In this document: piece by piece, positions 35,264-46,700 of the stretch | Numbering within the stretch: position 1 is the stretch's first letter | How the letters are laid out: every line of letters begins with the position of its first letter | From: Enoplolaimus lenunculus | Lineage: Eukaryota; Nematoda; Enoplea; Enoplida; Thoracostomopsidae | Length of the DNA stretch: 64,000 bases | Assembly (NCBI GenBank): GCA_030248215.1 | Contig: JASANG010000206.1 | Span: 56,681 to 120,680, forward strand | Direction of reading: 5' to 3' | Notes under the pieces: generated by a model | The model's input: only the letters and a program-made list of their open reading frames with translations | What the model was told of the DNA's origin: nothing | Databases searched by the model: none | Made by a program: the position numbers and the translations under genes

Positions 35264-35595
35264 AAAGTGGCTTATTTTTGATCGCGGCGCGTCCAATTCC
35301 AGGGTACCATTTTAGGGTTCAGAGCCCCAGTTTCAGACTGTATAACCCTTTAAATTGTAACTTTTTACTATATTAAAGGTATACAAATGCGTCTACTAAA
35401 ATTGTACAACGAATAAACTTACGAAAGTTTGTTTTACGAATATATCAGTGACAGATATTCTTTCTCTTCAAATCTGGACACGTTTGTGCTATAATTTCGT
35501 GAATTATATGTTTACAATCGTTGGTCGTGCAGCTGTAAAAATGGTACCGTTGAACTCAACCCGTCGAGCTGTATAGGATAAGCCACTTTTTATCT
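35264..35595. mobile_element. TIR element with AAAAGTGGCTTAT ends
   Basis: GAAAAGTGGCTTATTTTTGA pairs with ATAAGCCACTTTTTATC. AATGGTACCGTTGAACTCA near its right side recurs at 9720. Confidence 0.55.
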
Positions 35596-35661
35596 AAATT
35601 GTCGGAAGGTTCAAAATGTGTACTTTCTCCCGTTGTAATGTACACAGTGTATGTAACAATA

Positions 35662-35767
35662 CCACACTCAATTTGACTCTGGCGGAGTTGAATTTTGACT
35701 CAGTTTGTGCAGTCAAGAAAAGCCTATTTCCGAACGAGTCAATTTGACTCACCATTTTTTTGCAGTG
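35662..35767. mobile_element. R4 MITE, right half
   Basis: GACTCTGGCGGAGTTGAATT and the intact end TGACTCACCATTTTTTTGCA. Confidence 0.7.
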
Positions 35768-36120
35768 GCAAGTTAAATTATAAGAATAAATCGTAGGTTT
35801 TTAGTACATAAAAACTAAATACTTAACGCTAATTAAATCGGACACCGACATTGATCTCGTTCCATTCAAAGTTTTCGTTCTGTTTATATTTTTTGTTTGT
35901 GATTTGTTACAGAATCAATAAAATGTTGCGGTCAGTGCAAGTTTTTTTGCGAGTTTAAAGTATCGAGTTTACGTGGTGTAACAACTTGACAAAATTGAAC
36001 GAATTTACAATCAATAATTATTTCGTAGCAAATTTCAGGTACACACTTGTAATGTGTAAAAGCCAAGTCAGGCTCAGCTGCTTAATTTATGCATCAAATT
36101 ATTACCAGAACAGAAATTTC

Positions 36121-36302
36121 GGTCAATGTTATTTTAAGGCGCGTAACAGTAGATTAAGCGTATTCCTAAACGCCTAAGCGTTGCAAAAGTGTATTCCTAA
36201 GCCTAAGCCTAAATCCTAAGGAAAAATGTAATCGAGAATCTAAACCTACTGTTTTATGGACCCACCAGAAACGTGGACGCCCCTTAAAAAGTAACATGGG
36301 CC
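36121..36302. mobile_element. R2 MITE, 182 bp
   Basis: Ends GGTCAATGTTATTTTAAGGC and GGACGCCCCTTAAAAAGTAA..GGGCC; CCTAAGCC words inside. Confidence 0.82.
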
Positions 36303-36481
36303 GAAATTGCGGTGGAACAGTAGAGACTGGTTACGTTTATCCAATTTATTTTTGCTGCGCACAGTTTTTGTATTAATGAACGAACTTTCTATCTAAGTGT
36401 ATACTGAATTGGTCTTGTTTTCCTGTCAGGCTAATCCTGAAATTAGAATTTGCATAAGTTCTGTAAAACTGTGTATCTGTG

Positions 36482-36634
36482 CAGGCCCGTAGCCAGTCAA
36501 CCTTGCTAGAGGAGGCTAAAAAATTTTCAGGAGCGGCATTTAATCGTTTTCAGTGACTTACAAGCAAGGTTAAAAATCTAGGGGGATCCAAAATTATTTC
36601 AGGGGGGGTGCTGAGCCCCTTGGCTACGGGTCCG
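36482..36634 (+). mobile_element. R8 hAT-like MITE, about 153 bp
   Basis: Ends CAGGCCCGTAGCCAGTCAAC and the inverse CTTGGCTACGGGTCCG. Confidence 0.75.
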
Positions 36635-36639
36635 TCTCT

Positions 36640-37755
36640 GTGAGTCGTGATTATAGATAGCCACCTATATGGCGCATAGACAGAGTATCTGTAGTGGAAT
36701 GTGGTCTTTGTTTAGCTTGAATGGTCACCATAATTGTCTGTTTTGGTGTCCGAAAATAAAACTTTTAATTAAATAAATTGTGTTGATTTTTTTATTAAAA
36801 ACTATGTGTGCCAGCATTTGTTTCAAGAGTAAGCAAATTAATTTTTGACAGCTAAAGTTGATAGAATATAACAGAAGAATCTAAATGAGTGATTAGTTTC
36901 CGTTTACATATGTTCTAGTAATCAGAATGTCATATGTGTTGACATGAAAGTTTGAATAATCTTTGTTATATATGTATTGTTTTGTATTTTTGTTGTAATC
37001 TCCATGAGTGGTGGAGAAGTGTTGAATTGACTACTAAACCTTTTTGTCTTTATACTCAAAGGTTCCGAAACACGCAAACCTGGAGTCCAGTTATGAGTCG
37101 AATCTGAACTATAAGACTCAACTCGAGAGCTGGGCTGGATTGATTAGGTTGGGAGTCAAATTTAGCGTATAGTACCGATTCAAGACTGAGGGTTCAATGG
37201 ATAGGGTTCAATGGATTTGAATTCGGAGTTTTAAATCGAACAGTTGTTGCGTCTCTACAGTGCAGTATGTGGTGAAAATAGGGCTGGAAACCAGTAGCGC
37301 TCTACCCGTTAAAATTCAACTTGTGTAGTGCAATTTGAAACAAGACAACTTTCATTCAAAAAAGTTCACAATTAAATATTGCAGTTTAAATTAAAGAAGG
37401 CTAAAATTGACTACAAACAAAGCAACAAATATAGAAGTTTGAGCATATAAAACAATAAAAAATTTATTGCACACCGCAGACTAAATTTGGAACGAAATTT
37501 GGGCTGGTCAAGGCTCTGTACGCGTAAGTTAATTCTTTAGTTTATATGTTTATTTGGTTCTTGTACGCTTCTTGCCGCACATGTTGGACTCAAGTTCAGG
37601 GTTTGGTTCGGTGTAGGAAGTTGTTTACCAAAGCCTTTGAGCCTTAATAACGTTGAAACCGTATCAAATAAAATTTGTTTTAACTCGTTTCGCAATGCAG
37701 ACGGCATTTATAATTCAAAACGATTATTTGTAAGCGCAGAAACTATCTAAAATGA
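36640..37755. other. Unassigned AT-rich DNA
   Basis: 37080-37230 is rich in GAGTCxAATTxG and GGATTG words but has no clear unit or ends. No gene supported. Confidence 0.3.
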
Positions 37756-37758
37756 ATC

Positions 37759-37932
37759 GCTTGTTACTTTTAAAGGCGTCCCGGCTTCTGGTGGGTTCGT
37801 AAAAGAGTACACTTAGTTCTAGACTACGTTTTTTGCGTAGGCGTAGGTTAAGTTAGGAATACGCTTTTGCAACGCTTAGACTTAGGAATACACTCAATCT
37901 ACTGTTACTGCCTTAAAAGTATAACATTTGCC
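37759..37932. mobile_element. R2 MITE, 174 bp
   Basis: Ends TTGTTACTTTTAAAGGCGTC and ACTGCCTTAAAAGTATAACA. It lies about 130 bp beyond the transporter stop. Confidence 0.75.
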
Positions 37933-38059
37933 TTTAGCGTTTATATCGAAACGTTGTTTTACATTTTTTGCATGCTTGAGGCGTTTGGAGTTTTTGACAC
38001 AATTCCTAAAAAGTCAAATTTGGGTTAACAGGAAGTTGTGTTTTTACACGAGCAGATGT

Positions 38060-40268
38060 TCAAAAATGACTTTGAATTGAACCGTATGATGTGCTACTCA
38101 ACGCTTGATATGGCGGTGGTTCGCCGTTGTATTGCGAGTCATTGTCTTCGTCTGGTGACCGTGAGAAATTGGTCTGTGGTGTGGATTTATGTCGCCACCA
38201 TGTCTGGCTAATTTCGTCGATGGTTTTGTTTTTTGACTCGGGTAACCAGAAGAACAGCATCGAGTTCAAAATAATACCAGGCACAATGAACAACGGTATG
38301 AACGAGTACGCACCGATGGCGTTGTTGAGCTCCGGGAAAAGTTGGATCAAAATTAGCGACGACAGCCAGTTTGTGGTCACCGATACTGAACTCGATATCG
38401 ACCGAGCCGCTTGTGGCGTAATTTCGGCTGCGAAAAACCATACAACTGCCCCGGGTCCTAAATTGAATACGGTTACATGAACGATGATAACCACACACGC
38501 CACGTACGCCAGCGGCCCTCCGTTGTCTCGGTTGGTTTTGCCCACTTCGTACAGTATCACAAACAAACCGTTGCAGAGAACAATTACTCCACTGCCAATA
38601 AGCATTAAATGCCGTCTGCCTACACGATCAATTAAAAACAACGCTCCAACGCCGCCTAACGTATTGCATGCGGACATTGCAATTGTTAAATATTGTGCAA
38701 TTTTCACATCACCTGTAACGTCTTGAAAGACTACGGTCGAATAGTTGAACATTGCCAGAATGCCAGTGGTCATCGACGCTGCCATCATTAAAAAGCCTAA
38801 AAATGTCGGCCAAAGCATATTGAAATCGTGTACGACTTGTAGAAAGGTTAAATTGGTTTTCGCCAGTTCGTGTTCTTTGCGGTATTCGTCAAATATTTCG
38901 TCAACTTCAGCGTCGATTCCATGATAATACGACAGCGATGCTTTCGCTTTTCGTTCGTTGCGTTTGACGATGTAGATAAATTTAGGCGTTTCTGGAAACA
39001 ACGGCATCATGCAGAGTAGAATTGTGCTTGGAACGATTGGAACGCCAAGCAAATACGCCAATGTATCGTCTCGACCGAGAACATTTTCAAGTGAAACGAT
39101 GGTGCCAATCAGTGTTGTCGATGTTATGAACAGACCTTCCATGTTCGCTGAAACCAAAAAAATGGGTTTATAAAACCATAACGCGCGTTTCGTTCGCAAT
39201 TGTTGGATCCGCCAGTGGAAAGTGTCGATATTTAGTTTTCGGTGAAAACTTGGCACTGTTGACAAAATTATTGTGAACAGCGCATTAGTGTCTTATCTCA
39301 CAGAGTCAATCGAATATATATCGCAAGCGACCAATGGTTCACTGTAAATTCCAATGAGTTAATTAATCAACTCAGACGGAAAGTTAATTACTTCTGAGTT
39401 AATTACAGCAAACTTTAACTCACTCTGAGTTTCGTTGATTCTGACTCTGAGTTGATTTGTTTCCGGGAAAGTTGATTATTTAAATCAGAATGAGTTATAT
39501 CAACTCAGATTTATGAGTTCTGATAGTCCTATGAATTTTTTACAATTTTAAGCCCAATACCTGTACCTTTAATGCACCCGCAGAGACGTTCCTATATACG
39601 GTTTTGTACACTCCCTCACCATCTCAGTTTCAAGGCTATTCGGTTTAAGCTTGTGCAAAGGTTTATACTTATGTTAGGCTTAGGTAATGTTTTTTCGTCA
39701 CGTAAGCATAAGGATAAACCCCATACTTGAGTATAAGCCCGAGTTTAATCTTTACGCCTGGCCTGTGAGAATCATAGTTCGGTGTATACTTACCTATGAA
39801 TCCACGATATCGATCTGGACTACACTCGGTCAGGTATATCGGCAGTACGCCGGTTACCAGCCCGCTAGACACACCGCTTGTCATTCGACCAATAATAATC
39901 AATTCAAACGCTCCAACAAATACACCAATCATCTGCAGTGTACTGCCGACAATACTCGACAACGAACAAATCACAAAATGACTAAATCGTCTTCCGTATC
40001 GATTGGCGACAACCATAACCAATAGCGAACCAGCAATTGCACCAATGTTATAGCATGCAACTACAAATGCAAATAAGGCTTCTAGAGAGCTTTCACTGAG
40101 TACGGTATCGTAATGGCGTTGAACAGATGCGTTAACAACTTGCTTGAGTTTATCAGACGGAATGTTAAACACAGACAAATTATACCCAACGGTAAAACAA
40201 GCAAATAAGCTGTTGAGTACTGCGAATACTAACAGTTTAGTCGTTGGCAGCCGGTGGTGGACTGGCAT
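38060..40268 (-). CDS. GLUT/SLC2-like sugar transporter family protein (two exons)
   Basis: Exons 40268-39794 and 39147-38060 join in phase 1 (donor ATAG|GTAAGT, acceptor TTGGTTTCAG), giving 520 aa, the usual GLUT length, with about twelve membrane helices. Family marks in order: N-R-Y-G-R-R after helix 2 (89-94), G-R-M-T-S-G-V-S-S-G (127-136), E-C-S-P-x-x-x-R-G (148-156), P-E-T-P-K, D-R-V-G-R-R, G-P-G-A-V-V-W-F and P-E-S-K-N at the end of helix 12. In the family these move hexoses or related polyols across the plasma membrane by facilitated diffusion. The helix 7 sugar-binding block, normally Q-Q-x-S-G-x-N, is replaced by M-A-A-S-M-T-T-G-I-L-A-M-F-N-Y, so the substrate may not be glucose. 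The intron carries a truncated R3 element. The last exon ends in a short hydrophilic tail with no obvious sorting signal. Confidence 0.92.
39340..39532. mobile_element. R3 MITE, one end missing, in the transporter intron
   Basis: Left end CACTGTAAATTCCAATGAGT; TGAGTT words continue to TCTGATAGTCCTA and then stop abruptly. Confidence 0.75.
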
Positions 40269-40634
40269 GATTTAATAAGCTATTTACAGAATGGATTAAC
40301 GTTGATTTAATGTAAAATAACAAAAAAATTGCAAAAGTAAAAAAGGCCAGAAGCCAAGTCGGTGTGCTATACTTGGAGCTGAAAAAGTTTCGCGACGGGG
40401 GCCGGCAAGGATTTCAGATGATTTTAAGCGGTGGCTTGAACTTTTGTGGGATCCAAAAAAGTTTTATGGTGCTGCCTGAGGTACCCCTATGGGCATTCTC
40501 TATCAACGGCTTGTGGGTAAAATAATCATGTTTGGTTAAATACGTAATGGCAACCTTTAAGATGTTTTTATCTTCAGATGGTTCATAAACGGGTTTAAAG
40601 AGTCAAGCGTTGATCGAAATAGGATAGTGTATTG

Positions 40635-40850
40635 TAGTGATCCGAATAAGATGGAGACTGATATTTATTTGGCATCTCCAGAGGTTACACGCCTTATTAG
40701 TTGGTTACGGACTGCTATTTATTTTAACCCACCCGCCGCCACCCTTTGTTACAAAAAAGTATAGCGCAAACATAATTCAACATATAGTTTCCATACCGAA
40801 TATATCAATAACGAAGGATGGGTTAAAAATAAATAACAGTCCGTAACCCA
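40635..40850. mobile_element. R10 MITE, partial
   Basis: Left end GTAGTGATCCGAATAAGATG. GGTTACGGACTGCTATTTAT pairs with AAATAACAGTCCGTAACC, so the copy is an imperfect palindrome. Confidence 0.6.
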
Positions 40851-40972
40851 GGAGGCCCCCCCAAACCTCCTCCCCCCCTTTTTCCCTCTTCCTTTTCCCC
40901 CCCCTCCCCCCTCTCCCTCCCCCCAAAACAAACTCCAACCCCCCCCCCCCCCAAAAACACCACCCCCCTCTC
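40850..40972. repeat. C-rich polypyrimidine tract on the plus strand
   Basis: About 120 bp, almost all C with some T and A, including a run of sixteen C. It starts abruptly at the end of an R10 copy. Confidence 0.9.
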
Positions 40973-41203
40973 AAAGATAAAGTTACGTACGAAAAATGGC
41001 GCTGCCTGTAGGTGATTGGTGTTGCAATAATCGCCTATTAACAATCTGACCCAAAATATTAAACACTGCTATCAGCAAACTTTAAAACTGGCTGGCGTGC
41101 GTTCGCTTAACATTTATCTCGTTTGTTGCAGTTTTTTGCCGAAATTTTAATTTTTAAAGCTTTTTTGCTGCAAACAAAAACAGCTGAAATTCGTACGTCA
41201 TAA

Positions 41204-41511
41204 CAAGAGTGCATGATACAAGAGTGTGCAGCTCGTTGAGTTCCGCATCGTACAAAATGTACCACCGAGCGTTGCGTTTTTGGTCAACCCCCTTTTGGTT
41301 AGAGGGGAGGTCGGTGTCACATGCAACAATCGTAAATTAAGCGGAGCACTTTGTTGCCGGATAGATAAAGTGTCATAGTTTGCATAGGTTGTACTCCCCT
41401 CTAAATAAAGGTGGGTGGGCCCAAAACGCAACACGTGCCGCGTACATTTTTTTCTACACAAAATGTTCCCAGTTGCATACTCTTGTTGAAGTATGCATCA
41501 TCTACTCTTGG
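41204..41511. mobile_element. R7 MITE, complete, 308 bp
   Basis: CAAGAGTGCATGATACAAGA on the left; the right arm ends GAAGTATGCATCATCTACTC then TTG. Inner inverse motifs GCGTTGCGTTTTTGGTC and CCCAAAACGCAACACG. Confidence 0.82.
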
Positions 41512-41519
41512 TCATATGA

Positions 41520-42000
41520 AGGAATTAATAGTTATTGATTTGAAGTTCAATTATCTTTTACTTGCCAGAATTTAACCAAAGTTTGTTTACAAAGTAATAT
41601 TTCACCAAATAGCCAAATCAAGCTAATCAGGTGCTTAACGGTGTTTTTGCTAATATTTGGCTACACTGTTTAGATGAGATACTGTCTGTATTAATTAGTA
41701 GTGTAAGCTGTATAGTACAAGTTTAGACACAAGAAGGGAAACCAGAATTTCGGTTCAGGAGCGTATAAATGTGATGTAAAATTATACTATTGATTTCTAT
41801 AGGGACCAGAAGGCTATTCTTGAGAAAGCCAGTAAAAGGGCTGTTTTCTTGTGTTTTGCAGATGTTGGGAAGGGATATATTTTGTCTGACCTTCAATTTG
41901 GATATAAATCGTTTTGGGTTAAAATTTTCTACAGAGGCAGAGACTCATTTCTTGCGTACCATCGAGTAAACCCCAAACATGCGATTGGACCTCAGCATGT
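41520..42000. other. Unassigned AT-rich DNA
   Basis: No gene or repeat ends recognised. Confidence 0.3.
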
Positions 42001-42003
42001 TTA

Positions 42004-42222
42004 ACTGCAAAAAATTGTGAGTCAAATTGACTGTCCGAAATAATAGGCTTTTCGGGACTACACAAACTGAGTCGAATTCGACTCCACGAGAGTCAAATTC
42101 GACTCACTGAGCCACTCGGTTGAGTCGAATTTGACTCTGGTGGGATCGAATTTGGCTCAGTTTGTGCAGTTTGGAAAAGCCTATTTTGGAGAGAGGCAAT
42201 TTGAGTCACTATTTTTTGCAGT
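42004..42222. mobile_element. R4 MITE, complete, about 219 bp
   Basis: Ends ACTGCAAAAAATTGTGAGTC and GAGTCACTATTTTTTGCAGT; symmetrical GACTC words throughout. Confidence 0.82.
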
Positions 42223-42420
42223 CCACATTTTCATGTGTTCAGGCATTTGCAGCATTTTACACAATGCCTACTTACACTGTGCGTAGGCTAAAACCAGTGC
42301 GATAGCGGCCGATCCAGGATTTCTGATTGTGAAGGATAGGTTTTGTGGTTTGAAGTTTTGCATTCCTAAAGCGGGGTTTTAGCAAACTTTGCAATGCGAC
42401 ATTAAATCGCGAGCTGAGCG

Positions 42421-42568
42421 CAGGCCCGTAGCCAGCTCACCTTGCTAGGGGGGATAAAAAATTTTCAGGAGGGCGTACAAGGGTTTTTTGTTGACTTGCA
42501 AGCAAGCTTGAAAATTATCTAGGGTAGGCCCAACATTTTTTCAGGGAGGTTGAGCCCTTTCTGGCCCC
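42421..42568 (+). mobile_element. R8 hAT-like MITE, right end missing
   Basis: CAGGCCCGTAGCCAGCTCAC, then TTTTCAGGAGGGCGTACAAG. The copy gives way to an R3 element at 42573. Confidence 0.72.
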
Positions 42569-42572
42569 CTTT

Positions 42573-42803
42573 CACTGTAAATTTCAGTTTGTTGATTTTA
42601 ACTCCAGAATGAGTTATGTCACACAATCTGAGTTAGGACTATCAGAACTCAGCGTTCTGATTCAATTCAACTCATTCTGAGTTAATTAATCAACTCAGCC
42701 AAAAATCAGCTGAACTCATATTGAGTTAATGTTGAATAATATTAATTCAAAATAACTATCTCACTAGTTGAGTTGATAAATCAACTCATTGCAATTTACA
42801 GTG
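42573..42803. mobile_element. R3 MITE, 231 bp
   Basis: Ends CACTGTAAATTTCAGTTTGT and ATTGCAATTTACAGTG. It abuts the broken R8 copy, so it may have inserted into it. Confidence 0.82.
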
Positions 42804-42994
42804 TTAGCTACAGGTCAGGCTGAGTGCTCGATAAATGTGTAGAAACAACAGCTGATTGTGTTTTGACACATTGCTGGCATAACCGTTTTAAAAAAGAATT
42901 TGGGTTTGAAAACAAAATTACTTGAATAATTTATTTTCCGGTTCAGTTTTCACTGAACCATCGTAATAAAGAATTTTTAAGGTGAAATGATATA

Positions 42995-43265
42995 ATAACC
43001 CCTTCTCAGATTGAGTTGCCTATCGGCAACTCAGCGCAGTGTATATACGTTAAATAATATATATCGCACCGTGTTGAACAATTGCAACACGTATACATAG
43101 TACTGAATCACCACAAGACGTGACAGCCACCTCGGGCTCGAGCGTTAAGCTCCTACAGCTGAGTGGTGATGGTATACGCCTCCCACTCCAGTCACTGGAT
43201 TTCGAATCCTAGCATAAAAGTATGTCTCAGGAGAAATAGAAAATATTCATGTGAGAAAGGGTTAA
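42995..43265 (+). mobile_element. R6 piggyBac-like MITE with tRNA-like core, 271 bp
   Basis: ATAACCCCTTCTCAGATTGA on the left and CATGTGAGAAAGGGTTAA on the right. The core CTACAGCTGAGTGGTGATGG plus GATTTCGAATCCTAGC is tRNA-like. Very close in sequence to 20651-20922. Confidence 0.82.
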
Positions 43266-43508
43266 AATCATTTGAAGTTTAGCCAGCACAAGCTTTGTGG
43301 AATACACGTATTACACTTTGTTGCGAAGCCAATTGCGAGCCGGTTTTATGGCAAGATTGGAAACTTATTCATTAATAGATCGTCGTTATCCACGTGACTG
43401 TGGATCGTTCAGTGGGACCACGGAAAGAATTGGGTTCTCTTCGTTGGAAACCATAATTGTGCTGTGAGTCTTAGCGATTGGACAGCTTAGTCTTACGATA
43501 GGCTTTAG

Positions 43509-43704
43509 GGCCAATGTTACTTTAACGGGCGTAACAGTAGATGAAGCGTATTCCTATGCTCAAGCCTAAGCCTAAGCGTTGCAAAAACGAGTTCCTAAAA
43601 CCCTAAGCCTATTAAGCCTAAGCAAAAAATTGTAATCTAGAATCTAAACCTACTCTTTTACAGACCGACCAGAAACCTGGACGCCCGTTAAAGTAACATA
43701 TGCC
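43509..43704. mobile_element. R2 MITE, 196 bp
   Basis: Ends GGCCAATGTTACTTTAACGG and GACGCCCGTTAAAGTAACAT. Lies just 3' of OSCP1. Confidence 0.82.
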
Positions 43705-43772
43705 GGCTTTAGGTTGAGCTTCGGTTTAGGCTTATGGTTACTAGTCGGGCGCCTATTATTTACATGAGCCGT
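43705..43772. mobile_element. R1-like end fragment overlapping the OSCP1 stop
   Basis: TTTAGGCTTATGGTTACTAG, then GGGCGCCTATTATTTACATG and AGCC match the R1 right end. OSCP1's last codons (G-S-C-K-stop) are read from the inverse of this end. Confidence 0.45.
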
Positions 43773-46700
43773 TCAGTGTAACTAAATTAGTCCTGGATTG
43801 ATTAATTGGTGGCAGTACAAGTGATTCGACGCTTTGATGCTTTGCGTCATCTCGACGCTTATGATAGGAACGTCGATTTTGAGCCATCGAATAATAGTTG
43901 TACCCCAGCGCTTTTGACAAACCAGCAGCAATGCTTGCGCTGCTACTTGATTGGCTACCAGTTGTTCGACTATCAGTCATATCGTTTTCTTCATCTGTCA
44001 CTGATCGTGTTTTCGTTTGATTTGTTTGTTTTTGATAAGCGTTGTCTTTTTGAAACTTCTTAGCATTTGATCGTTTGTTTCGCAGTTTTGATACCACGTC
44101 TTCATCAACACTGCTGTCGCTTTCCATTGTCGCCAGAGTGTTTATTTGACGATATAATGCTGATTTCACCCGATGTCGAAATCTCGTTGAACCTGGATTC
44201 GAAAACGTATTTATTCCTGCAAGAGTTCCTCGAAACGACAGTGTCGTTATCAGTCCTTCGTTGTTCAAGTTTTCGCGATCTTCAGCGATTTTGTAGTCGA
44301 AAAAGTGTTGCTTTGATAGCTTAAAGATTTGCTAAAAAACACAAAATATCCGTTTAACCTCATCTCGCGTAGAGTAAATACTATAAGAAACGTTTAACGC
44401 AAACAAATTGTACATCTGCAATCTTTGCAGAGTGCAAGCGAATTACAACGAAGAAATGTTCAATTAAGCTTGTGCAGTTATAAAACTGCGAATTGTTACT
44501 TTGTATAGACGGCAAAAAATGGTGAGTCAAATTGGCTCTCTCTGAAATAGAGGTTTCGGAACTACACGAACTGAGTTAAATCAGACTCCGACAGAGTAAA
44601 ACGTGCGACTCAGTGAGTCGAATTTGACTCAGTTTGTGTAGTCCGGAAAAGCCTATTTCGGAAAGAGTCAATTTGACGCACCATTTTTTGCAGTGTAAGT
44701 ACGTAACAAAAATTGTTTAGAGAATTAAATGTTGTGCATCTTCACCATAATTATCAACGGCTACAAAATGCCCATATGGAAAAAAACCGGCCCATGTTAC
44801 TTTTCGAGCCGTCCCGGTTTCTGGTGGGTCTGTAAAAGAGTAGGCTTACATTCTAGACTACATTTGTTTGCTTAGGCTTAGGCTCAGGAAAACGCTTTTG
44901 CAACGCTTAGGCTTAGGTTTAGGAATACGGTTAATCTACTGTTTTACGGCCGTAACATTGGCCAAAAAACCCGTACTGTACCATACCTGTTTTTCTTCGC
45001 TAAACCTGTAAATAGTAATATGCACCGGACATTTTGTGCCCCATCCAATCGACGGTCTATACAGCGTACCATCGTCGTAGCGCAACGGAATGCTGACCAC
45101 AAAAGCGCCGCTGCTAACAATTTGAAGTCGGCTTCTTTGAAGCTGTAGCACTGGAAATTTGAGCCCGTGAAACTGTTCCAAAGTTGTCGTTCGAATCAAA
45201 TTCAACTGACCAGTCGACATCGGAGTATAGACTGCGATTATTTCGTCTAAACATTCGTTGATTTTCAACTGAACCGGATGTGTGTTTTTGAAAAGCTGAC
45301 GTACTCCATCAATGTGATTGAGAGTCATCGAGAGCAGCTGACGTGGAGTCGACAGGCACTGAAATTAAAAAAAATTTAAAAAATGATTTTCCGAAAATTT
45401 ATTGACGGTGTCCGGTTTTAGTGCCGCGGCTTCCACCCCCTCCACATTTTTCACGTTTGCTTCGCCCACGAGTTTTTCCGCCTCTGTAGGTATATATACC
45501 CCTTTTGCCTATATGCCTCGAAGTATTGAATAAGCTACTGCGCCAGAATTGTAGGGGTAAAGATTTTTGACTCGCGCTACCCGTTACCCGCTTTTACCCG
45601 CGCAAAATTAATTTACCGTTACCAGCCTTTTACCTGTGCAAAAAGGGTAAAAACAGTTTAAAAATTCAAGTTTTTCTACATTATTTGTTTCCGTGTATTT
45701 TTATGAAAATTTTAGGCAGGTAAAGAATCACAATTTTTTAATTGCGATTTGAAATTTTTTATCCGCGGGTATACTTGCGTTAAATTTTTCTTACCCGTCC
45801 CGCGTTTCCTCGAGGGTAGCGAGCAGCTCTGTTCTGCGCTCTTTAGTGCATACCTTAGAAATGGCTCAGCTCACAAGCGGGTTGGAGCTCTCAAGCGGGT
45901 TGCAGCTCGCATATGCTAGTTGAGGCTCCGCTATGCCGGTAAAAAGCCGGAAATATTTTCAGAGGCGTAACCAGAAATTGCGGAAATAAAAACGGCAGCA
46001 GTGGCCGATTTGGAATGTTAAGACAAATGGGAATTAACGGCGGGAGCGTAAGTTACGCGAGGATATTTTTACGGTTGAAATTTCTAAGAGGATCGAAAGA
46101 TACAGTAAAAATAAGCATCGGCAGCGGACACGGCGAAAAGCTGACTACATTTTTTAAATTCAAAATATCGAAATTTGCTTTCAAGCGGATCCGTATCGGC
46201 CACAATTGTAAAATCTAAAAAAACGTAACGTTTGCTTCTTACAATCCTAAGCTTAGGCTCAGGCTTACGCTACGCTTAGGTTGGCCAATGTAAAGAACAC
46301 GCGCGGAACAGTATTAAAGGGTATTCCGAAGCATAAGCCTAAACCTAAGTGTATAAATGAGCGTATTCCTAAACCTAAGCCTGAAGCCTAAACCTAAACC
46401 AAGCAAAGAATTAGTCTAAAGCTTAACCTTATACTCTATTGTAGTCCCACAGAAAAACTCGCCGCCCTGATCTCTGGGCCTTAGGATTTGGAAAAGGCTT
46501 AAATAAACCTAAGTCTAAACGTTTGCCTAAGCCTAAAGTTACAAGAGCCTATTAATTCGATATCATCGGTGCGGGCAATACAAAAGTACAATCAATCAAG
46601 CTACCTGGAGTTGATATTTGACGATCATGCAAGTCATGTTGTATAATGCATCAAACGATTGATCCGTCATCCGGATTACTGCAACTGTAAGCATTTTTGA

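Noticed and set aside
43806-44324. Plus-strand ORFs of 85 codons
   Set aside because: They are shadows of OSCP1 exon 4 on the opposite strand.
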